In this document: piece by piece, positions 30,091-39,547 of the stretch
Position numbering within the stretch: the stretch's first letter is position 1
How the letters are laid out: the number at the start of each line of letters is the position of its first letter
Source of the DNA: Schlesneria paludicola DSM 18645
Lineage (GTDB): Bacteria > Planctomycetota > Planctomycetia > Planctomycetales > Planctomycetaceae
Direction of reading: 5' to 3'
Assembly: GCA_945876035.1 (NCBI GenBank)
Contig: CAMCMU010000017.1
Location: forward strand, 1 to 64,000
Length of the DNA: 64,000 bases
Position numbers and translations under genes: made by a program
The notes under the pieces: generated by a model
Databases searched by the model: none
Told to the model about the DNA's origin: nothing
The model's input: the letters and a program-made list of their open reading frames with translations, nothing else

Positions 30091-30329
30091 ATGAAGTCTG
30101 TCGGAATATCGAGAAGTAGCCAATCGCGGAGCCGAAAATGTCTGACGCGTCGTCGGACGTTCCACGGATACGGCGGCTTTGCCTTTAAAAAATTCTGAAG
30201 CAAGCAAGTCACGTGGGATCGTAGTCAGTCCGATCCAGAGGGACTATGATCCGTTTCTGTCGCGACTGCAAGTTCAAATGCGGTGGCGTTGATCTTCGTT
30301 CTCTCCCTTTGAATTTTTGATCCAAAACC

Positions 30330-31160
30330 ATGCTTATCCACGTAGGCCACAGCCCCGATCCTGACGATGCCTTCATGTTTCATGCCTTGGCAAATGATAA
30401 GATTCCGACGGGAGACTATCAGTTCACGCATCAGCTTCAGGACATTCAGACGTTGAACGACAGGGCCTTTCGCGGCGAACTCGAACTCACGGCTGTCAGT
30501 CTGCATGGCTATGCCTACGTGACCGACAAATATGCACTCTGTGCCTGCGGAGCCAGCATGGGTGACAACTATGGCCCCATGATTGTGGCTCGCCAATCAG
30601 GAGATCTGAACGATTTTCGGGGCAAGACAATTGCCGTCCCGGGAAAATTGACCACGGCCTATCTCGCATTGAAATTGGCATTGGGAGACGACTTTACGCC
30701 TGTTGTCTATCCCTTTGATGAAATTCTTGCGGTGACCGCAGCGGGGACGGTGGATGCCGGTCTGATCATTCACGAAGGGCAACTGACCTATCAAAATGAT
30801 GGGCTTCATCTGATCGTTGACCTCGGAAAGTGGTGGATGAAAGATACGGGATTGCCTCTCCCACTCGGCGCCAACGCCATCCGCCGTGACCTCGGTCGAA
30901 AAGCGATGGAGGAAGTCACCAGCTTGCTCAAGCAAAGCATTCAATATGCTCTCGAGCATCGTGCCGAAGCGCTGGCGTATGCTTTGCAATTCGGTCGCGA
31001 TCTTGATCGGAGCCAAGCAGACAAGTTTGTGGGAATGTACGTCAACGACTGGACACTCGATTTTGGGACCCGTGGCCGCGAGGCTGTGGCGTTGCTCTTG
31101 ACGCGGGCCTATGAGGCAAAAATCATTCCTCGGCCGGTTGACCTCGAGTTTATTGGCTGA
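30330..31160 (+). CDS. mqnD: 1,4-dihydroxy-6-naphthoate synthase (futalosine menaquinone pathway)
   Basis: A 276-residue MqnD family protein. It starts with GHSPDPDDAFMFHAL, the family N-terminal signature, and has DIQTLNDRAF, GDNYGPMIV and DEILAVTAAGTVDAGLIIHE, the positions that shape the substrate pocket in this solute-binding-like fold. It forms the naphthoate ring in the futalosine route to menaquinone in the cytosol. MqnA, MqnC and other pathway genes are not here. The following SDR gene starts 49 bp downstream on the same strand. Confidence 0.93.
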   Translation: MLIHVGHSPDPDDAFMFHALANDKIPTGDYQFTHQLQDIQTLNDRAFRGELELTAVSLHGYAYVTDKYALCACGASMGDNYGPMIVARQSGDLNDFRGKTIAVPGKLTTAYLALKLALGDDFTPVVYPFDEILAVTAAGTVDAGLIIHEGQLTYQNDGLHLIVDLGKWWMKDTGLPLPLGANAIRRDLGRKAMEEVTSLLKQSIQYALEHRAEALAYALQFGRDLDRSQADKFVGMYVNDWTLDFGTRGREAVALLLTRAYEAKIIPRPVDLEFIG

Positions 31161-31209
31161 ATGCTCGGGCGGATCGTTCCACACAATCCTGCACAAGGAA
31201 TGACGCAAG

Positions 31210-31998
31210 ATGCCCGCTGTTGAGTACCTTCAAAGCCTGTTTGGATTGGACGGACGGACGGCTGTTGTGATCGGCGGTACCGGCACTTTGGGTGGCGCCT
31301 TCTGCGAGGCACTGGCCGGAGCAGGTGCTCATGTCGTCGTCGTCGGTCGCAACGAGGAACGCGGTCTCGGGCGTGTTCGCTCAATTTGTGACAAAGCAGG
31401 CTCTGCCGAATACTTTCCCTGTGAAGCCACCTCTCGCACAGGACTGGAATCTCTGGTCAGTCACCTGAAGTCGGCAGGCCTTGAAACCAGCGTCCTCGTC
31501 AATGCCGCTGGAGTGAATTCGCCGACCCCGTTTCTCGAGATCAGCGATGAAGAATGGGAGCGGATTCTGGATGTGAACCTTCGAAGTGTGCGACTGGCTT
31601 GCCAGGTCTTAGGGGCCTACATGCTCGACTGCGGGACGAAGGCGTCGATCATCAACGTAGCGTCAGTGAGTGCCGGTCCACCGCTGTCGCGAGTCTTTAC
31701 GTATTCCCTGTCGAAAGCCGCCGTACTGAACCTGACACAAAACTTGGCGCGGGAATGGGCGCCGAGGGGTATTCGCGTCAATGCGATTTCACCGGGCTTT
31801 TTCCCGGCCGAACAAAACCGGAAAGTTCTGACTCCGGATCGAATCGAGAACGTCATGCGACATACGCCTCTGGCCCGTTTCGGTTCGCCCGAGGAACTTG
31901 CTGGCGGGATCTTGTTGTTGGCATCGAACCAAGCGGGTAGCTTTTTGACCGGGCATAATTTGGTCATTGATGGCGGCTTCACGGCCATGACGATTTAA
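31210..31998 (+). CDS. Short-chain dehydrogenase/reductase
   Basis: A 262-residue classical SDR. The cofactor motif is GGTGTLGG, with the NAG motif (NAAGV), the catalytic Ser in NVASVSAG and the YSLSK Tyr-Lys pair. The C-terminal GHNLVIDGGF is the usual SDR end. It is related to gluconate 5-dehydrogenase or mannonate/fructuronate reductase subgroups, but substrate assignment is not safe. AAGG is ten bases before the ATG. It sits between mqnD and the gamma-glutamylcyclotransferase-like gene on one strand. Confidence 0.9.
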   Translation: MPAVEYLQSLFGLDGRTAVVIGGTGTLGGAFCEALAGAGAHVVVVGRNEERGLGRVRSICDKAGSAEYFPCEATSRTGLESLVSHLKSAGLETSVLVNAAGVNSPTPFLEISDEEWERILDVNLRSVRLACQVLGAYMLDCGTKASIINVASVSAGPPLSRVFTYSLSKAAVLNLTQNLAREWAPRGIRVNAISPGFFPAEQNRKVLTPDRIENVMRHTPLARFGSPEELAGGILLLASNQAGSFLTGHNLVIDGGFTAMTI

Positions 31999-32064
31999 CG
32001 CGTTCCTGAGGCATGACGTTGGCCTCCAGGTTAGACCTCATCCACACGCGGAGTTTAGATCAGG

Positions 32065-32421
32065 ATGATCCACACTCGTTTGTCACAGACGCTCCCCTTG
32101 TTTGTCTTCGGCACACTGCGATCCGGTCGCGAAAACCATCATTTTCTCCTCGGGCAGTTCGAACGCATGCTGCCGGCGAACCTGGCGGGTTACGCCAGAA
32201 TTGAGCCGTTGATGATCGCTCCTCGGCCTGCTGGTCTTGTCGACGGTGAACTGTATTTTCTGAGAGTGGACGAATACGACGCAACCCTCGCCGGCTGTGA
32301 CAGGCTTGAGGGCATTCCACCGGGAACACTCAGCGGACGGGAGTACGAACGAAAACGGGTCGTCGTGGCGACATCGGCAGGTTTGTACGATGCCTGGGCC
32401 TACGTTCAGACAGAGAGTTGA
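32065..32421 (+). CDS. Gamma-glutamylcyclotransferase-like (AIG2/GGCT family) protein
   Basis: A 118-residue GGCT fold protein. The N-terminal FVFGTLRSG matches the family phosphate-binding YGxLxxG, with Phe in place of Tyr, and the acidic residue at VDEYDATLAGCDRLEG matches the ligand-binding segment. Members cyclise gamma-glutamyl amines to 5-oxoproline in the cytosol. Its last 16 bases overlap the 3' end of the convergent PAP2 gene. Confidence 0.82.
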   Translation: MIHTRLSQTLPLFVFGTLRSGRENHHFLLGQFERMLPANLAGYARIEPLMIAPRPAGLVDGELYFLRVDEYDATLAGCDRLEGIPPGTLSGREYERKRVVVATSAGLYDAWAYVQTES

Positions 32422-33089
32422 TCGGAGGAATCGGCACGATTGAGGCGGCGACTGTCGCCGTAAAGGCAGCAGGATCCGATCAACCAACCGATCCCCGCAG
32501 CGGCGAAGACGTCGCTCGGAAAATGCGCCGAATGAAAAATCCGATGTAGGCCGACAAGCGTAGCCATCGTCGCAAACAGCCATTTTCCACGTGGATATAA
32601 TCCGGCAAGAACCACCGCCAACCCCACGGCGGTCGCCGTATGTCCTGAGGGAAAGCTTTGCTTGCCACTGCTGGATTCGCGTTGAATCCAGCCCTGAAAC
32701 GTTTGCCAAACCGAGCCGTCGATCAAATCCGATGCCCGTGGTCGCGTGCGGACCACCACTAATTTTATTGCGTTTGCAAGCAGTCCCGCTCCAAACGTAC
32801 CTCCCGCAATCCAACCCCAGCGATATCGCATTCGAGGATCCAGTAGAACCACGGTGGTGATCACCAGCAGGGCTCCAAAGGCGTGACCAAACGCTTCGGC
32901 GCGGTCGAGGCATTCGAAAATCGGTTTGGCGTACCCTTGGTGTTCGAAGCACCAGTGGGCGAGGCGTGCCGTAGGAATATCGATGGTCAGGCAGCCGATG
33001 GCGATCACGAATAACACCAGAGGCACAGCGATTCGGGCGAGGCCATGCCGCTCTGAATCCGCCGAATTCGGAACGTGTTCAAGTGTCAT
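32406..33089 (-). CDS. PAP2-family membrane phosphatase
   Basis: A 227-residue integral membrane protein with about five hydrophobic segments. The three PAP2 motifs are present: KLVVVRTRP (motif 1), SFPSGHTATA (motif 2) and GLHRIFHSAHFPSD (motif 3). It dephosphorylates a lipid phosphate such as undecaprenyl pyrophosphate or phosphatidic acid at the membrane. The start at 33089 is preferred over the upstream frame extension of eight codons. It overlaps the GGCT gene tail to tail. Confidence 0.9.
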   Translation of the reverse strand: MTLEHVPNSADSERHGLARIAVPLVLFVIAIGCLTIDIPTARLAHWCFEHQGYAKPIFECLDRAEAFGHAFGALLVITTVVLLDPRMRYRWGWIAGGTFGAGLLANAIKLVVVRTRPRASDLIDGSVWQTFQGWIQRESSSGKQSFPSGHTATAVGLAVVLAGLYPRGKWLFATMATLVGLHRIFHSAHFPSDVFAAAGIGWLIGSCCLYGDSRRLNRADSSDQLSV

Positions 33090-33590
33090 TGGTAATCCAA
33101 ATATTCGTCCCAATGGTGCTCATATCAGAAGAGTGGTCGGAATCCTATCCGATGCCAGACAAATCGAGAAGTCGTTGCGTTTCGCTCGTTTTCACAGAGA
33201 CGGCTTGAACAGGCAGAACGCTAATCCCGCCGGGTGCGCTGCGGATCGAATGCCGCTCCGGTGATAACGGCTGCGAGAAAACGCCCCCCCTTCCTTCCCC
33301 CTCGAAAAGACGGTTTTTAACAAGCCGCACCGCGGAGCAATTCTTGCCGAATATCACCGCGGAAAATGAGGGCTCGGCGCCGGTTCGGGATTCTCTCTGT
33401 GTCCGCACGTTGGCGGATCACGCTGAACAGCGGTGTTTGCCGGAAGACTAGGGTGAGTGAACACGATGTTACGGGGGCGAGCAACATTTCTCGCCGCCCG
33501 TCGCACGGTCTTCCGATTCCATTTGCGTCGTCGTCGGGCAACCGTCCGCCATGACACGAGATTCGGCAGACAAAGCCGGAAGCAAGCATC
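33090..33590. other. Divergent intergenic region
   Basis: 501 bases between divergent genes. It has a run of Cs at 33280-33301 and an otherwise ordinary composition. No ORF with a ribosome-binding site or family match was seen. Confidence 0.5.
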
Positions 33591-33998
33591 ATGCTCAAGG
33601 CCGTGGAACCCAACATGACAGACCCTCATCTGAGTCAGATCTTCGAACATGCGGCTCGTGAACTTTTGATGTGGATTGGTTTCGGGACACTGGTTGGTCT
33701 CAGTGCCAAAGCGATCATGCCTGGTCGCGATCCCGGTGGTGCCATCGGAACGCTGATGATGGGGATTGCGGGGAGCCTGATTGGTTGTGGAGTCGTGCTG
33801 CTGTTCGACACCAGCTTGCAAATCACTCCGATCAGTCCGATTGGCTTTGCCGCCGGTATCGGCGGGGCCTTCCTGTTGTTGTTCTTCTTCCGAGTCCTGT
33901 CCAACTCATACGTGGCTGAAGCGGTGGATGGAAAAATCAGCGGATCCGCCGGGACAGGCATTCGGAAGTACTATCGTCGGGGACGTCGAGCCGCCTAG
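33591..33998 (+). CDS. GlsB/YeaQ/YmgE-like small membrane protein
   Basis: A 135-residue hydrophobic protein of the transglycosylase-associated family. Three predicted transmembrane helices contain the family pattern: FGTLVGLSAKAIMPGRDPGG (helix 1 and loop), TLMMGIAGSLIGCGV (helix 2), and GFAAGIGGAFLLLFFF (helix 3). The Gly-rich helices match YeaQ-like proteins. The ATG at 33591 is given; the ATG eight codons later has a similar weak ribosome-binding site. The function of the family is largely unknown, with stress association in some bacteria. The C-terminus is basic (YYRRGRRAA). Confidence 0.85.
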   Translation: MLKAVEPNMTDPHLSQIFEHAARELLMWIGFGTLVGLSAKAIMPGRDPGGAIGTLMMGIAGSLIGCGVVLLFDTSLQITPISPIGFAAGIGGAFLLLFFFRVLSNSYVAEAVDGKISGSAGTGIRKYYRRGRRAA

Positions 33999-34077
33999 AC
34001 CACCGATGCGGCAGTTTTTCGGGATCCGACGTTGTCGGTTGATGGCGCGTGAGGTCGTTTTATCACGACCGTTCCGG

Positions 34078-36006
34078 TTACTTCACGGCAGCGATCTGCG
34101 GCTTGTAGCCCGGAGCGGCAGTAAACTTGAGCAGTTCTTTCCCGTCTTCCGCATTCCAAATGCGAACTTCGCCATCATGGCTCCCGCTGGCGACGCGTTT
34201 GCTGTTCGCGTCATAGGCAATGGCATAGACCCAGTCGTTGTGGGGTCCGTACTGCTTGACCAAGACACCATCCGCCAGTTTGTGTTGTCGGGCGATCTTG
34301 TCGGCGCTCCCACTCAACACCAGTCCGTCGGCCGTGATCACGATTCGAAAGACTTCCCCGTCAACGACAATTTCACGTGTTTGCTTCGCGTCGGTAACGT
34401 TCCAGAGTCGAATCTTCTTGTCGCGTCCGCTGGTGGCCACCGTGTTGCCATCGGGTAGAAAGCCGACTCCGAAGACCGGTTGACCATGTCCGTTGGATGT
34501 GATCTGTGATTCGCCAGTGGTACTGTCGAATATCTTGGAGGTCTTATCACGACTGGCGGTTGCGATTTTCTTTCCGTCGGGGGACCACGCGACGTCCATC
34601 ACCCAGTCGGCATGATCCTCAATCCGTTTCTCTTGCCGTCGGGTCGCGACATTGAACAGGCGGACAGACCGATCGGCACAGGCGGCAGCCAGACGTGTTC
34701 CATCCGGGCTGAAAGCAACGGCAAACACCTCGTCATCCGTTGTGAACAGATCTGCCAGCAGAGTCCCATCGTCCGAGTTGAACAACTTGACATCGCCCAT
34801 CTGCCCGGGTGTGCCTGCCGCCACGGCCATCATTTTACCGTCTGCAGAGAAGGCAATATCGTGAGGCCGCTCGCCAATGTTGGCGATACGACGGACAAGT
34901 TGTCCGTTCGTTGTGTTCCACAGGAGGACTTCTCGATATCCCGACGTCGCCAGCAAAGTCCCGTCCGGGCTGAAGGCGAGGGCCATCACGGGGACAGGGA
35001 CCCGATAGGTTTCAGGGGGAGCGGGTTGTGTCGGCTTGGGGATGAAGGCGATCAGTTGCGCGTTTCCGGAAATTCCAGCGTCCAGTTGTGCCCCCGTCTC
35101 GATCCATTTTTTGATGATGGCGATCTGATCGTCACTCAACGGGTCGGCGTCTTGAGGCATGGAATGATCTTCGATCATCGTCTGCAGGAGTGAGTCATTA
35201 GGAGTCGCGGCCACGATCGCTAAGCCGCTTTCCCCGCCTTTCATCAGTCCCGCATAAGTTTCCATGTTGAGTCGTCCTTTGGACGTCCGGACATTGTGAC
35301 AGGCCAAACAACGATCCGAAAAGATCGGGGCCACCTGCTTGGCAAACGAGACCAAACGTCCGACCGCGACAAGTGACGTTTCGAGTTCGATCTGTCGCGC
35401 GACCGCCTCGGTGCTCAATGCCGCATAGAGCGCTTCCATCCGCTGAAGCTCCGGTTGAAAATCGACAACGGCCTGCTCAGCCGATTTGCCCTTTTCTGGC
35501 AGGCTCTCCCCAGCCGCTCGTGTCTCGGCGATTGTCGATTCGACAGGCTGGACGGCTTTCAGAGCCTCCGCCAGCGTCTTGGTGGCTGTCACCACTTTTT
35601 CCGCAGCCATTTTTGCCTTGTCGGCCTCGGCTCGCTCATTTTCCTTGCCCCGAGCCTCCCCCGCTAATTTTGAGGCGGCCGCCGATTCGGTCTCGAGCGT
35701 GATTCGCTCTTCCACCGCCTTTTTGACCGCTTCCTGCAATTTGGGGAGCTTCGACTCCTCATTTTTAATGGTCGATTCCGACTTGTTTTGCTGAATCTTC
35801 AAGGTCGTGACCAGCGACGTCAGCTCAGCCGCTTTGGCACGTGTGGCCTTGATGGCTGGCTCGCCGTCGACCCTTCGTGCCGTGGCTTCATCGGCCGCGA
35901 TCTGTTGTTGGGCAATCTTTTCGTCGATGTTCGGTTGCGCCATCAGACCGATTGTGGTCCCCGTGAGCAACCACACAAACAGCGCACATCGGAGACGGTT
36001 TTTCAC
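34078..36006 (-). CDS. Exported coiled-coil, cytochrome-like and WD40 repeat protein
   Basis: A 642-residue protein from a GTG at 36006 with AAGGA upstream. It has a signal peptide (RCALFVWLLTGTTIGLMAQ), a long Lys/Glu/Ala-rich coiled coil (about 30-215), a planctomycete cytochrome-C-like domain with CLACH (233-237) and a distal MPQDAD, then WD40 repeats from about residue 335 to the end, each with the FSPDG and W/D endings. The cytochrome/WD40 order is the same as in the first part of the protein at 53377-58500, so the two are paralogues. The role is likely in the periplasm or paryphoplasm; haem binding is inferred from CxxCH only. Confidence 0.88.
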   Translation of the reverse strand: MKNRLRCALFVWLLTGTTIGLMAQPNIDEKIAQQQIAADEATARRVDGEPAIKATRAKAAELTSLVTTLKIQQNKSESTIKNEESKLPKLQEAVKKAVEERITLETESAAASKLAGEARGKENERAEADKAKMAAEKVVTATKTLAEALKAVQPVESTIAETRAAGESLPEKGKSAEQAVVDFQPELQRMEALYAALSTEAVARQIELETSLVAVGRLVSFAKQVAPIFSDRCLACHNVRTSKGRLNMETYAGLMKGGESGLAIVAATPNDSLLQTMIEDHSMPQDADPLSDDQIAIIKKWIETGAQLDAGISGNAQLIAFIPKPTQPAPPETYRVPVPVMALAFSPDGTLLATSGYREVLLWNTTNGQLVRRIANIGERPHDIAFSADGKMMAVAAGTPGQMGDVKLFNSDDGTLLADLFTTDDEVFAVAFSPDGTRLAAACADRSVRLFNVATRRQEKRIEDHADWVMDVAWSPDGKKIATASRDKTSKIFDSTTGESQITSNGHGQPVFGVGFLPDGNTVATSGRDKKIRLWNVTDAKQTREIVVDGEVFRIVITADGLVLSGSADKIARQHKLADGVLVKQYGPHNDWVYAIAYDANSKRVASGSHDGEVRIWNAEDGKELLKFTAAPGYKPQIAAVK

Positions 36007-36475
36007 GAGACGATCCTTAGGAGTACTCGGCGAGACGGCTTCTCGAAACAGAGGAGCGTCAAACAGCAGTTCTGAAACAGTCGCAACGTCGTCGGCAGGT
36101 GGAATAGGCGGGTGAGACGGACCATAACGCTAAGAACTAGCATCACTGGGCCAGAGGGTGCTGTCAAGCGCCAGAATTTTGATCAAGGACCAAGTCCACT
36201 CGACACGTTGCGTTTGTGCGTCGGAGTTTGTGGAGGCGGGCGTTAATCGAGCACGGACGTTAATCGAGCACGGGCGTTGAATGTCCGCCTCGTTTTGGCC
36301 GGACAAAATTTCCATCAGGACGTGCCGGGAAGTCGACTCTGAGAGCGACAGCATTCGATCATAAAAAAGGCCCAGCATCAGGAACAATGCGGGGCCTTTA
36401 ATTTTAGGAACGTGCCGAGAGCTGATGAAACAGATCGCAGCAGCAGGCATGAAAATCAGATGCGAAAGAACGCGA
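36007..36475. other. Intergenic region
   Basis: 469 bases between the start of the cytochrome/WD40 gene and the 28-residue basic ORF. It contains the terminator listed separately. Nothing else can be supported; a possible 142-residue frame crossing this region on the minus strand has unlikely composition and conflicts with the basic ORF. Confidence 0.5.
36365..36402 (-). terminator. Rho-independent terminator for the 28-residue ORF
   Basis: On the minus strand an AAAGGCC stem pairs with GGCCTTT around the segment GCAT/ATGC and is followed by TTTTTT and AT. It lies about 75 bases after the stop of the small ORF at 36476 and supports expression of that ORF as a separate transcript. Confidence 0.7.
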
Positions 36476-36562
36476 TTACTTTCGGTGCCGAATCTTACTG
36501 CGGTTTTTGCGCTTTTTCCGCCCGATTTTCCTGCGGCCTTTACCAGTCTGCTTGACACCCAT
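36476..36562 (-). CDS. 28-residue very basic protein
   Basis: A short ORF starting at ATG 36562 and ending at TAA 36478-36476. The product is 28 residues with about half Lys, Arg or His: MGVKQTGKGRRKIGRKKRKN at the start, then RSKIRHRK. GGGAG lies roughly eleven bases upstream and a rho-independent terminator follows at 36365-36402, so the gene is well framed despite its size. The composition is like tiny ribosome-associated proteins (bTHX and the COX24/AURKAIP1 type), but I cannot assign it to a family. Alternatives are a nucleic-acid-binding peptide or a chance frame. Confidence 0.72.
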   Translation of the reverse strand: MGVKQTGKGRRKIGRKKRKNRSKIRHRK

Positions 36563-36812
36563 TAGTTCTCAACTCCCGTGATCTTTTCGTGTCTCCAAAT
36601 GGATCCACCAGCATGATTCAATTTCAGGCGGGTGGGAAAGAATAGCAACGATTGCTCAATCGATCAAGCAACGAATCAACGGCGGTGGAAATTGGCCGCG
36701 ATACGATCCATCAGCCGTCCAACGCGTGTCTCCCAGTCGATCGTGGGATATTTTCAGCGTCGATATGTTTTGCGAGGCTTGTCGGCAGACCACCGTCGCT
36801 TTGCCAGCCGAG

Positions 36813-37382
36813 TTACATCTTCGCCCGCAGGAGTTTACAAAACTCCCCAAGAAATTCGCCATTCTGATGCCAACCGCGTGCGCTGACGAGGTTTCCGTCA
36901 ACAAAAACCGGTTGATCCACGTAGTGCCCACCGCATTGTGTAATGTCCAAGGCGCACTTGGCGACTGTTGTGGCGCTGCGACCAATCAGACATCCGGCCG
37001 CGGCCGGAATTTCCACTCCATGACACAGCATGGCAACAGGTTTGTCGGTCTTAAAGAAGTGCCGGGTGATGTCGAGTAGATGTTCGTCATAGCGTAGATA
37101 TTCAGGGGCTCTGCCACCGGAGATCAAAATCCCAAAATAGTCGGCGGGATTAACGTCACGAAAGGCAATCGTCGCTCGAACGTGATAGGCCGGCTGCTCT
37201 CGTGTAATGTCCCAAGGAATGGAGGCATCGGGCGGGACTTCATGCATCACACCGTGGTACAGACGCGCTTCAGGACCGGCAATCACGACTTCGAATCCCT
37301 CTTCTTGCAGCCGGAAGAACGGGTACAGCGTATCCATCACTTCAGTCGCATCGCCGATCGGCATCAATATCTTGTGACTCAT
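36813..37382 (-). CDS. DJ-1/PfpI family protein
   Basis: A 189-residue protein. The ATG at 37382 has AGGA five or six bases upstream and gives MSHKILMPIGDATE. The nucleophile elbow is VAMLCHGVE, with Cys at the position of the PfpI/DJ-1 catalytic residue and His next to it, followed by GRSATTVAKCALDI. The ILISGGRAPEYLR segment is the flavodoxin-like second strand. Members act as proteases, deglycases or chaperones, so activity cannot be assigned. It is a lone gene, followed by the basic ORF on the same strand with 250 bp between. Confidence 0.9.
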   Translation of the reverse strand: MSHKILMPIGDATEVMDTLYPFFRLQEEGFEVVIAGPEARLYHGVMHEVPPDASIPWDITREQPAYHVRATIAFRDVNPADYFGILISGGRAPEYLRYDEHLLDITRHFFKTDKPVAMLCHGVEIPAAAGCLIGRSATTVAKCALDITQCGGHYVDQPVFVDGNLVSARGWHQNGEFLGEFCKLLRAKM

Positions 37383-38101
37383 GTTTTTCCTGTTCCGATT
37401 GGACAGCATATTTTAGACGACATATTCCACCGCACTTCCCGCTTGACGAGTCCGTCCAGACATCGACACCGGAAAAAATCATGGGAAGCTGCCCCGATTT
37501 TGGTCATGGCCGCCAGCTTCGTGCAGAGCCTCTGACGCAGGCGAGCATAATTAGTCTTTAAGGCAACGGCAATCGTCGGGCGGGAACAGTGTTTTTTCGT
37601 TCCATGCAAACAGTGTTTTTTCGTTCAATGCAATTTGAACCCGTCTTCGAAGTTTGGAAAGCGACAGCGAGAGCTCGACAATGATGCAGGGCGGTCCGGG
37701 GCCGACTGACAGCCAACCGGATCACCAAAATCACCGATCCCGTTGTCTCATCCGACCGCGTGGCGCCAGTCTGCCGCCTCTTCATCATCGAGCCTGAGTG
37801 TCAGGCACTTTGACGCTTCCGCCGGCTCTGACAAATTCGCTCAGTGGCGTCGCGAGGGTTGTGAACCGGAATGAATTCAGCGCGGCATGCAGATAAGGAC
37901 AGCCGGTGTTCGTGATCACGGTTCATCCGAGGATGACGGCATTGCAGGCAAAAGCCGCAGATGCGTCGGCATGCGGCGACTCGTGGTCGAGTTCATGGGC
38001 GGGCTCGTCAGCCACGGTCATCTTTTCAGAATTTCGCCCTCGAACGACCGAGACCCATTGCGGACAGAAAGAATCCCGGCCGGCAATCGTGTCGTCGGAC
38101 G
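37383..38101. other. Intergenic region with a direct repeat
   Basis: 719 bases with no supported gene. It contains two adjacent copies of a 24-base unit (37585-37608 and 37609-37632), reading aacagtgttttttcgttc then c/a-atgc, differing at one base. Remaining frames have unlikely composition. Confidence 0.5.
37585..37632. repeat. Tandem duplication of a 24-bp unit
   Basis: Two head-to-tail copies differing by one substitution (position 19 of the unit, c or a). Each includes a run of six T. It lies between divergent genes; it could be a local slippage event. Confidence 0.8.
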
Positions 38102-39388
38102 TTATTCTTCCGGTTCATGGCTCTGCTGGAGCGTGCTGGCAGGGACCATTTTTTCATGGACTCGGTCCCAGCCCATCATCTGGCTCGAGCGCCAGCTTTC
38201 ATTGGCCATGTTGACGGCCACGACTCCCGCCATGCCGAGCTCCGCCGGACAATTCAGTGCTTCGCCGTTGCGGAGGTGATTGTGCAGGTTGGTGTGGTGC
38301 AGGTTCTGATCTTCGGCCCCCGTCTTGTGGTGTTCCGCCAAGACTTTACCGTCCTTATCCTTCGCGACCCAACCCGTCGCTGTGAAGAACAGAGTTCCTC
38401 GATAGCCACGGATCAGGTGATCGATGCCGACGCGATTGCTCATTGTTCCGAGGACATAGACGGTCATGCCCCGAGGATATTCACAAATCATCTCGATGTT
38501 GTCGGGAAGATCACGGCCGTCCGGCCATTGCCAGATCCCTCCCATGCCGACAACTCGACGGGGGTAGAGCAGATCGCAGGCGCGCATGATACGCGTAATT
38601 CGATGAATGAACAGGTCCGTGCAGATTCCGCCGGAATAGGCCGAATAGCACCGCCATTCGAAGTAGTGATGCGGATCCCAATCTCGTTTCTCGGCATGAC
38701 CGAGCCAAGCGTTCCAGTCGAGATCGGCAGGCTGTATTTGATGCTCGGCGACTGCGGAGGGAACTCGCCAAGGTCCGAGTTTCGCATCGTAACGGCGGAC
38801 GTATTCGATCTGGGCCTGAATCACTTTGCCGATGACGCCGCCCCGAATCGCGTCTCGGGCGGTGATGTAACTGTTGTCTGACATGGCTTGGACACCGATC
38901 TGAAGTGGCCGGCCCGTCTCCTTTTGCTTTTTCATCACCGCTTGCGCTTCGGGGATCGTATGGGTCATCGGTTTTTCGCAATAGACGGCTTTTCCCGCAT
39001 CCAAGGCATCAATCGTCATCGTCGAATGCCAATGTTCCGGGACAGCCACGACGACGTAATCGACATCTTTCCTCTGCAACAGGCGTCGGTAGTCGGTCAG
39101 CGAATGCTCCGCTTCCACGAGTGCCTGTCCCTTATCCGCGCGCGTCTTCCAACAGTCGACAACAGCGACAGGGAGCAGATTGTTTTGTTCACGCAGATTC
39201 TTGATGACGTTCAGATGTGCGGTCCCAATCACACCCGCTCCGATGATTCCGACGCCAATCCGATCGTTGGCACCGAGAATCTGACCATAACTTTTTGCCG
39301 TCCAAGAAACGGTCGAGGCCAACGTGGCGGCAACAGTGGCGGAACTGGCCGTCGTCAGAAAAGATCGACGCGAAACATTCGGAGACAT
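38102..39388 (-). CDS. Tat-exported Gfo/Idh/MocA family oxidoreductase
   Basis: A 428-residue protein. The N-terminus SRRSFLTTASSATVAATLA is a twin-arginine signal. Then comes a Rossmann fold starting GVGIIGAGVIGTAHLNVI, with the family EKPMTH motif (EKP, catalytic Lys) and a C-terminal alpha/beta domain carrying GGICTDLFIHRITRI and RGYRGTLFF. These enzymes oxidise or rearrange sugars and cyclitols with NAD(P); exported members are typical of planctomycetes, some acting as glycosidase-like enzymes. AGGA precedes the ATG by about ten bases. The downstream region is empty, so it appears monocistronic. Confidence 0.9.
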   Translation of the reverse strand: MSPNVSRRSFLTTASSATVAATLASTVSWTAKSYGQILGANDRIGVGIIGAGVIGTAHLNVIKNLREQNNLLPVAVVDCWKTRADKGQALVEAEHSLTDYRRLLQRKDVDYVVVAVPEHWHSTMTIDALDAGKAVYCEKPMTHTIPEAQAVMKKQKETGRPLQIGVQAMSDNSYITARDAIRGGVIGKVIQAQIEYVRRYDAKLGPWRVPSAVAEHQIQPADLDWNAWLGHAEKRDWDPHHYFEWRCYSAYSGGICTDLFIHRITRIMRACDLLYPRRVVGMGGIWQWPDGRDLPDNIEMICEYPRGMTVYVLGTMSNRVGIDHLIRGYRGTLFFTATGWVAKDKDGKVLAEHHKTGAEDQNLHHTNLHNHLRNGEALNCPAELGMAGVVAVNMANESWRSSQMMGWDRVHEKMVPASTLQQSHEPEE

Positions 39389-39547
39389 CTCGATCGTATC
39401 CTGTTCTCAAGAAAAACGGCTGTTGGAGAACTCCCCCGCCATTGTCCACCGGTTGAGCGAACCCTCCACAGATCCGCTGGCGGTCATCGTAACTCAACCA
39501 CAGTTTGGGAACTAGGCTTTTCAGCCCCTGGCAAAAACGGGGACTCG

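Noticed and set aside
36130-36558. A 142-codon minus-strand frame
   Set aside because: Conflicts with the 28-residue basic ORF and its terminator; its composition is unlike a real protein.
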